Source: Amycolatopsis anabasis | Lineage (GTDB): Bacteria; Actinomycetota; Actinomycetes; Mycobacteriales; Pseudonocardiaceae | Assembly (NCBI RefSeq): GCF_009765355.1 | Contig: NZ_VTHK01000038.1 | Coordinates: 23,476 to 87,475 of the forward strand | Direction: 5' to 3' | Length of the DNA: 64,000 nt | Part shown: positions 58,785 through 64,000 of the stretch, piece by piece | Layout: every line of letters begins with the position of its first letter | Numbering within the stretch: position 1 is the stretch's first letter | Made by a program: the position numbers and the translations under genes | Notes under the pieces: model-generated | What the model saw: the letters and a program-made list of their open reading frames with translations, nothing else | Told to the model about the DNA's origin: nothing | Database searches by the model: none

Positions 58785-58902
58785 GGAACTGCTCCGCTCA
58801 CCCGTGGGGACAGGGACGGTGAGCACGCGGAGAATCGATGCTCAGCGCCGATCTTGTTGGTTTCCCACGGTTCGCCGGTAGCGCCGTTAGTAGGGAACGT
58901 GC

Positions 58903-59517
58903 CTACGAGGCGTCCGGAGGGCGCAACCCGCCGAGCATCCGGCGGATCAGGACCGCGCATTCCGCGCGGACCCGGGGTTTCTCGGCACGGCCGGCGTCGG
59001 CGAGCAGGCTGCCGATCGCGCCGAGCAAGGCGAAGACGAACCGCACGGTGACTTCGGGCGCGGTCGGTTCGATGTACCCGGACGCCATGAGCGAGCGCAC
59101 GAACTGCTCGGTGAGCCCGTAGGCGTACTTCTCCTCGCACTCCTTCCAGCGGCGCCAGCCGAGCGCCACCGGACCCTCCTGCCAGACCAGGCGGCCGTAA
59201 ACCGGTTCACTGCACTGCTCGAGGAAAGCGTCCAGGCCCAGCAGCGCCGATTCCCACGCGTCGGTCGCGCTCGCGGCCGCCGTCGCGATCCGTTCCATCG
59301 CCCGCATTTCGAGATCGGCCAGCACGGCCTCGAACAGGTCCCGCTTGCCGGCGAAGTGGTGGTACACCGCGCCGCGGGTGACCTGCGTGGCCGACGCGAC
59401 GTCCTCCAGGGCGGTGCCGGCGAACCCCCGCTCGGCGAACAGCGCGGTCGCGGTCTCCAGCAACGCGGCGCGCGTGGCCTCGGAGTACTGCTCCCGGCGG
59501 CTCTTGACACCCGACAT
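58903..59517 (-). CDS. TetR-family regulator of the adjacent P450
   Basis: A 204-residue repressor. The HTH is LEDVASATQVTRGAVYHHFAGKRDLF, with a TetR C-terminal domain. It is divergent from the cytochrome P450 gene (57 bp between starts), and a perfect 17-bp palindrome lies in that gap, so it very likely controls both. Confidence 0.9.
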   Translation of the reverse strand: MSGVKSRREQYSEATRAALLETATALFAERGFAGTALEDVASATQVTRGAVYHHFAGKRDLFEAVLADLEMRAMERIATAAASATDAWESALLGLDAFLEQCSEPVYGRLVWQEGPVALGWRRWKECEEKYAYGLTEQFVRSLMASGYIEPTAPEVTVRFVFALLGAIGSLLADAGRAEKPRVRAECAVLIRRMLGGLRPPDAS

Positions 59518-59532
59518 ACGCTGACCCTATCG

Positions 59533-59549
59533 ACATACACCGTGTATGT
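59533..59549. promoter_or_regulatory. TetR operator (17-bp palindrome)
   Basis: ACATACAC-C-GTGTATGT, perfect 8-bp arms around one base, centred between the TetR and P450 starts. Size and position are typical of TetR operators. Confidence 0.75.
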
Positions 59550-59574
59550 GACAGACGCGGAGTAGGTGAAGCGC

Positions 59575-60792
59575 ATGACTGACAGCGCGGTCAGCACGTT
59601 CGAGTTCAACCCGTTCGCCGACGGATTCACCGACGACCCCTACCCCCACTACGCGGCACTCCGCGCGTCCTCGCCGGTGCACGAACATCCGCTCGGCTTC
59701 TGGGTGCTCGCCGAGCACGACGACGTGTCCGCGCTCCTGCGCTCCGGGCATTCGGTCAACACCCGGCACGCGGCGCCGGGCCCGCTGCGCGACCTGCGCG
59801 AGTCCGTTTACGGCGACGCCGGCCCGCGGCTCAACACCCTGTCCATGCTCGATCAGGACCCGCCGGACCACACCCGGCTGCGCAAACTGGTCGCCAAGGC
59901 CTTCACCCCGCGTGCCGTGGAAGCCCTGGAACCGCGGATCGTCCGGCTCGTCGACGACGCGCTCGACCGGATCGCCGCGGCCGGGCGGGTCGACCTGGTC
60001 GCGGAACTCGCGTTCCCGCTGCCGTTCGCGGTGATCTCGGAAATGCTCGGCATGCCGCCGATCGACCACGTCCGGCTGCGCGAGCTGACCGGTGTCATGG
60101 TCCGCTCGGTCGAACCGGTCGTCGATCCCGAACTGATGGCCCGGATCGCCGAGGCGGACCGGGAACTGGTGACCATCGGCGAAGAGGTGATCGACTGGAA
60201 GCGCCGCAACCCGGACGAGGATCTGCTCACCGCGCTGATCGCCGCCGAGGACGACGGCGACATGCTCAGCGACGCCGAACTGGTCTCCCAGCTCCTGCTG
60301 CTGTACGTCGCGGGCCACGAGACCACGGTGAACCTGATCGCCGGCGGCACCCTCGCGCTGCTGCGCAACCCCGATCAGCTCGCCCTGCTCCGGGAGCGCC
60401 CCGAACTGACCGCGAACGCCGTCGACGAACTGCTGCGCTACGACAGCCCGGTGCAGATGAGCCGGCGGATCACCCTCGAGCCGTACCACGTGCGGGAGTT
60501 CGAGATCCCGGCGGGCAGCTTCGTGATCGCCAGCCTCGCCTCGGCCAACCGCGACCCGAAGTTCTGGGGCGACGACGCCGACGCACTGCGCCTGGACCGC
60601 CCGAACGCCCGGCAGCACTCGTCGTTCGGCGCCGGGGTGCACCACTGCCTGGGCGCGGCGCTGGCGCGGCTGGAGGGCCGGGTCGCGATCGGCCGCCTGG
60701 TCGAGCGCTTCCCCGAACTGGCGCTGGAGAGCGTGCGGTGGAACGGCCGCATCAACCTGCGCGGCCCCGAGGAACTGATGGTGACGGTCTAA
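59575..60792 (+). CDS. cytochrome P450
   Basis: A 405-residue bacterial class I P450. The oxygen-binding helix motif is YVAGHETTVN, the ExxR pair is ELLR, and the heme loop FGAGVHHCLGAALAR has the cysteine ligand. Substrate unknown. No ferredoxin gene is adjacent; the 3Fe-4S ferredoxin at 41241 is a conceivable partner. ATG 59575 follows AGGTGAAG. The stop overlaps the convergent AraC gene by 4 bp. Confidence 0.92.
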   Translation: MTDSAVSTFEFNPFADGFTDDPYPHYAALRASSPVHEHPLGFWVLAEHDDVSALLRSGHSVNTRHAAPGPLRDLRESVYGDAGPRLNTLSMLDQDPPDHTRLRKLVAKAFTPRAVEALEPRIVRLVDDALDRIAAAGRVDLVAELAFPLPFAVISEMLGMPPIDHVRLRELTGVMVRSVEPVVDPELMARIAEADRELVTIGEEVIDWKRRNPDEDLLTALIAAEDDGDMLSDAELVSQLLLLYVAGHETTVNLIAGGTLALLRNPDQLALLRERPELTANAVDELLRYDSPVQMSRRITLEPYHVREFEIPAGSFVIASLASANRDPKFWGDDADALRLDRPNARQHSSFGAGVHHCLGAALARLEGRVAIGRLVERFPELALESVRWNGRINLRGPEELMVTV

Positions 60793-61769
60793 ACGAGCGC
60801 GCGATGTTCGCGGGGCGTGATCCCGCGGACCCGTTTGAACGCGGTGCTCAACGCGAAGGAGCTACCGTAACCGACCTGGCGGGCCACCGCGCCGACGGTC
60901 GCCCCGGGTTCGCGGAGCAGGTCGGCGGCCAGGGCGAGCCGCCATTCGGTGAGGAACGCCATCGGCGGTTCCCCGACCAGTGCGGTGAACCGCCGGGCCA
61001 GGGCCGCGCGGGAGACCCCGGTGGCGGTGGCCAGGGAAGCCACCGTCCACGGATGCGCGGGATTGTTCTGCAGCAACCGCAGGGCGGGCCCGACGATCGG
61101 ATCGCCGTGCGCGCGGTACCACCCGGGCACGTCGGCCTCCGGGCGGGCGAACCAGTTGCGCAGGACCGCGATGAGCAGCAGATCGAGCAGCCGGTCGAGC
61201 ACGGCTTCCTGGCCGGGTTCGTCCTTGACGATCTCCTCGGCGAGGTAGCCGACGAGCGGGTTGTCCCAGGACTCCCCCGCCACGACGAGCAGTCCGGGCA
61301 GCGCGGCGAGCAGGCGGCGGCTGATCTCGCCTTCGAGCTGGTAGGTGCCGGTGAGCAGGACGGTCGAGCCGTCCGGGCGGTTGCCCCAGGAACGCACGCC
61401 CCGGCTCATCAGCTCGCGCAGGTCCTCGCCGTCGAGCGTGGTGCAGCGCTGCCCGGGGTGGATGACGACCTGCGGTTCGGTAGCCGGGTCGTCGGCGACG
61501 AGGTAGTGCCCGGGACCGCGCAGGATCGCGATGTCCCCGGGACCGAGCCGGGAGACCTCGCCGCCGGCCGGCACCACGCAGGCCGCGCCGCGCACGCACG
61601 CGACCAGGGTGAGCGGCGCCTCGTCCTGGATCCGCATCGACCAGGGCGGCTCCAGGATCGAGCGCAACAGGAACGCGCCCCGCGCGCGGGGACCGTCGAG
61701 GAGTCCGGCGAGCGAGTCCACGGGATGCCAGGGTAGACGCTCGCGCACAAAGCCGCGCCTTTCGACCAT
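60789..61769 (-). CDS. AraC-family regulator (cupin_6 type)
   Basis: A 326-residue regulator. An N-terminal AraC-type cupin (DSLAGLLDGPRARGAFLL, RLGPGDIAILRGPGHYLVAD) senses a ligand, and the C-terminus has two HTH motifs (WTVASLATATGVSRAALARR and VGAVARQVGYGSSFALSTAF). It probably regulates the divergent DUF1772 gene. ATG 61769 chosen; GTG 61748 is an alternative. Confidence 0.88.
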   Translation of the reverse strand: MVERRGFVRERLPWHPVDSLAGLLDGPRARGAFLLRSILEPPWSMRIQDEAPLTLVACVRGAACVVPAGGEVSRLGPGDIAILRGPGHYLVADDPATEPQVVIHPGQRCTTLDGEDLRELMSRGVRSWGNRPDGSTVLLTGTYQLEGEISRRLLAALPGLLVVAGESWDNPLVGYLAEEIVKDEPGQEAVLDRLLDLLLIAVLRNWFARPEADVPGWYRAHGDPIVGPALRLLQNNPAHPWTVASLATATGVSRAALARRFTALVGEPPMAFLTEWRLALAADLLREPGATVGAVARQVGYGSSFALSTAFKRVRGITPREHRALV

Positions 61770-61826
61770 GGACTGTCTCACCGCGGTGCGGTTGCCTTTC
61801 CGGGTATGCGGGAGAGGAGAACCGGG

Positions 61827-62309
61827 ATGAGTACTTGGCTGCACACCGTGACACTGGTGACCGCGCTCGGCTGCGGGCTGCTGGGCGGGGCCTTCTTCGC
61901 CTTCTCCTCGTTCGTGCTGCACGGGCTCGGGAAACTCCCGGCCGCACAGGCCATCGAGGCCATGCAGTCGATCAACGCCTCGGCGGTCCGGGCGCCGTTC
62001 ATGCTGGCGTTCCTCGGCACCTCCGCGCTGTGCGCCGTGGTGCTCGTGGGCGCCGTGCTGAACGGGAGCCGGGGCGGGTCCGCGCTGCTGCTGATCGGCG
62101 CCGCGGTCTACCTGGCGGGCAACCTGGTGCTGACGGTCGTCTACCACGTGCCCCGGAACAACGCGCTCGCCGCGCTGGACCCGGCCGCCCCCGAGGCCGC
62201 CGCCCGGTGGCGCGAGTACCTCTCCGGCTGGACGGCGTGGAACCACGTGCGATCGGCGACCGGCCTGATCTCCGCCGCCACGCTGACGCTCGCCGCCCTG
62301 AAGGCCTAG
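61827..62309 (+). CDS. DUF1772-family membrane protein
   Basis: A 160-residue protein with about four TM helices and the family motif VYHVPRNNALAALDP. The DUF1772 family includes anthrone-oxygenase-like and uncharacterised membrane proteins. ATG 61827 has AGAGGAG upstream. Divergent from the AraC regulator, which probably controls it. Confidence 0.8.
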   Translation: MSTWLHTVTLVTALGCGLLGGAFFAFSSFVLHGLGKLPAAQAIEAMQSINASAVRAPFMLAFLGTSALCAVVLVGAVLNGSRGGSALLLIGAAVYLAGNLVLTVVYHVPRNNALAALDPAAPEAAARWREYLSGWTAWNHVRSATGLISAATLTLAALKA

Positions 62310-62459
62310 CCCTCACGCGACCGGGTTCACCCCTGGTAATCCCCTGCTCACCTCTTCGAGTGGAAAAACCCAGGCCCTGCCGTGAAAAGGCTTCACTCGA
62401 ATAATCTTGTGTATTGACAACCTGCCTCCTCACGTCGAGCCGGAAAGCGAGGGCGCCCA

Positions 62460-62558
62460 ATGAAATTGGCCACGATCACGACCCGGGTGACCAGAACCGC
62501 TTCTTCGGTTGCCCTTTCGCCGGAGCGGTCTCCAGCGGCGGGACGACGGGCGACATGA
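62460..62558 (+). CDS. small leader ORF (32 aa), translationally coupled
   Basis: MKLATITTRVTRTASSVALS and a further 12 residues. It has an RBS-like GAGGG before its ATG, and its TGA overlaps the ATG of the next gene (ATGA). It may be a leader peptide controlling the downstream gene. It is short, and chance cannot be excluded. Confidence 0.35.
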   Translation: MKLATITTRVTRTASSVALSPERSPAAGRRAT

Positions 62559-62968
62559 GCGACGCGGACCCCAAGGAATTCAGTCTGCATTGGACGATCC
62601 CGGGCGACAAGAACGGTCAGGTGACCTTCGAGATCTCCGGGCAGGTGGCCCTGTTCAACGACAACAAGGCCTACCGGATCGAGGGACTGCTCTCGGTGGC
62701 CGACGGCGGAATGTACTGCAAGGAAATCGGCAATCCCCGGATGTTCGTCCGGCGAAATGGTGCCGAAGTGAGCGGGCGCCGGTGGGGCTGGGAAGAGATA
62801 AGCCGGAAAAAGCCGTCCGAGCGCCTGATGAAGATGGAAGTCTATTTCGTGCGCACCGGATACTGGGCGCCGAGCGATCGGTGCATCCTGCTGGATATCG
62901 GCGCCGATTCCCGCATCACGCGGCGGACCAAGTACAGCGACACCGTGGAAGTCCGCCTGGTGGATTGA
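62555..62968 (+). CDS. hypothetical protein
   Basis: A 137-residue soluble protein I do not recognise. It looks beta-rich, with alternating hydrophobic stretches (GQVTFEISGQVALFND, TVEVRLVD) and no signal peptide or TM segment. The ATG at 62555 overlaps the stop of the 32-codon ORF; the same frame is open further upstream, but no start there has an RBS. Lower GC near its 5' end than the neighbours. Confidence 0.6.
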   Translation: MSDADPKEFSLHWTIPGDKNGQVTFEISGQVALFNDNKAYRIEGLLSVADGGMYCKEIGNPRMFVRRNGAEVSGRRWGWEEISRKKPSERLMKMEVYFVRTGYWAPSDRCILLDIGADSRITRRTKYSDTVEVRLVD

Positions 62969-62982
62969 GTTAGCCTGGGTAA

Positions 62983-63936
62983 GTGAGTCGTAAGCCCAAG
63001 GCCCCGATCCCGCCCAGGGACGGGCTCGATCCTGCCCGGCTCCGGATGCCGGCCGCGGGGCCCTGGGCGACCATCCGGGACTTCCTGGTGGTCAAGCTGA
63101 CCCGGCTGAGCCCCGAGCGCGTCGACGCCATGCTCGACGAGGGCCGGATCGTCGGGCCGGACGGGCCGATCACCGTGGACACGCCGTTCGTCCCGAACTC
63201 GTACGTCTGGTTCCACCGCGACCTGCCCGACGAGGTGCCCGTCCCGTTCGAGATCGGCATCGTGCACCGCGACGAAACCCTGGTCGTGGTGGACAAACCG
63301 CACTTCCTGGCCACCATCCCGCGCGGGCAGCACGTGCGGGAGACCGCGCTCGTGCGCCTGCGCCGGGACCTGGGGCTGCCCGAGCTCAGCCCGGCGCACC
63401 GGCTGGACCGGGTCACCGCGGGGCTGATCATGTTCGTCACCCGGCCCGAGCACCGGGGCGCCTACCAGACCCTCTTCCGCGACCGGCGGGTCCGGAAGGA
63501 ATACGAGGCCGTCGCCCGGTTCGACCCGGACCTCGAACTGCCGCGCACGGTCCGCAGCCGGATCGTCAAGCACCGCGGGATCATCACCGCGCGCGAGGTG
63601 CCCGGACCGCCGAACAGCGAGACCCGGATCGAACTCCTCGAGCACGCGGACGGCCTCGGCCGCTACCGCCTGCTGCCCGCGACCGGGCGCACTCACCAGC
63701 TCCGGTTGCACATGAGCAATCTCGGCATCCCCATTCTCGGGGACACCTTCTACCCGAAGCTCACCGAAACCGCGCTCGACGATTTCCGGCGGCCGCTGCA
63801 ACTGCTCGCCAAGGTGCTGGAATTCACCGATCCGATCACCGGCCTGCCCCGGCGCTTCGAAAGCACGAGCACCCTGCACGCGTGGACCTCGTACCAGGCA
63901 TGGGCCGGGGGTCGTGAGGGTTTGGGCCGGTTCTAA
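62983..63936 (+). CDS. RluA-family rRNA/tRNA pseudouridine synthase
   Basis: A 317-residue enzyme. The catalytic aspartate is in SPAHRLDRVTAGLIMF, with the family motifs IVHRDETLVVVDKP and ATGRTHQLRLHM. An N-terminal S4-like region (DFLVVKLTRLSPERVDAML) is present. It isomerises uridine in structured RNA; the exact site is unknown. GTG start at 62983. Confidence 0.9.
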   Translation: MSRKPKAPIPPRDGLDPARLRMPAAGPWATIRDFLVVKLTRLSPERVDAMLDEGRIVGPDGPITVDTPFVPNSYVWFHRDLPDEVPVPFEIGIVHRDETLVVVDKPHFLATIPRGQHVRETALVRLRRDLGLPELSPAHRLDRVTAGLIMFVTRPEHRGAYQTLFRDRRVRKEYEAVARFDPDLELPRTVRSRIVKHRGIITAREVPGPPNSETRIELLEHADGLGRYRLLPATGRTHQLRLHMSNLGIPILGDTFYPKLTETALDDFRRPLQLLAKVLEFTDPITGLPRRFESTSTLHAWTSYQAWAGGREGLGRF

Positions 63937-63973
63937 CCGGCCTGGTGTTTTAACGTTGTGAGGGTTTGGTGAG

Positions 63974-64000
63974 CAGGGCCGCCGCGTGGCGGTGGCCCTG
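63974..64000 (+). terminator. hairpin after the pseudouridine synthase (window edge)
   Basis: CAGGGCCGCCGC and GCGGTGGCCCTG form a 12-bp stem (one G-T pair) with a 3-nt loop, 38 bp past the stop. It reaches the window end, so any T-tract beyond it cannot be seen. Confidence 0.6.

Overview
The window is GC-rich DNA from an actinomycete, most likely a Pseudonocardiaceae member such as Amycolatopsis or a relative. This is inferred from codon use, frequent GTG starts, mycothiol-type neighbours and secondary-metabolism content. Genes are densely packed with many 1-4 nt start/stop overlaps. No tRNA, rRNA, insertion sequence or CRISPR array was seen.

Layout. (1) 1-14.8 kb: a left-reading operon (cysteine-synthase-like enzyme, serine acetyltransferase, cupin, partial DsbA-like protein), a MerR/MFS divergent pair, and a right-reading operon of DegT aminotransferase, tautomerase, luciferase-like flavoenzyme, amine oxidase, ketosynthase pair, ACP, aryl-acid ligase and free-standing acyltransferase, closed by a GntR regulator. 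A shared DNA word (ATCTGATGTTA) ahead of the aminotransferase and GntR genes, with related sequence ahead of the cysteine-synthase operon, suggests common control. (2) 14.8-34.6 kb: a phosphonate/phosphinate cluster. It holds PEP mutase, phosphonopyruvate decarboxylase, phosphonoacetaldehyde reductase, a hydroxyethylphosphonate-dioxygenase-family enzyme, a 2-hydroxyacid dehydrogenase, an aldehyde dehydrogenase, a nucleotidyltransferase, an enolase homologue, a phosphoglycerate-mutase homologue and a second mutase of the carboxyphosphonoenolpyruvate type. This is the early phosphinothricin route to phosphinopyruvate. The usual later phosphinothricin genes are absent; instead there are an alpha-oxoamine synthase, a flavin monooxygenase, a methyltransferase, three exporters and AraC and LuxR regulators. 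(3) 34.7-40 kb: thioesterase, TetR/peroxiredoxin pair, and a diaminobutyrate-decarboxylase-like enzyme with an EamA exporter. (4) 40-46 kb: a redox module (ferredoxin reductase, 3Fe-4S ferredoxin, membrane cytochrome-like protein, DUF4142 protein, two PF03640-type lipoproteins) next to an ECF sigma/anti-sigma pair. (5) 47-53.4 kb: a diaminobutyrate (DAB) homopolymer cluster: DAB aminotransferase, DapF-like PLP-independent racemase, and a Pls-type membrane synthetase. (6) 54-58.8 kb: secreted chitin and protein degradation (LPMO, DUF305 lipoprotein, two GH18 chitinases, M64 peptidase). (7) 58.9-64 kb: TetR/P450 pair, AraC regulator, DUF1772 protein, a hypothetical gene with a leader ORF, and an RluA pseudouridine synthase.

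The two most interesting systems are the atypical phosphinate cluster and the putative poly-D-DAB cluster. Three loci carry arrays of a 21-bp intergenic tandem repeat. All assignments rest on reading motifs and context; no database search was possible.
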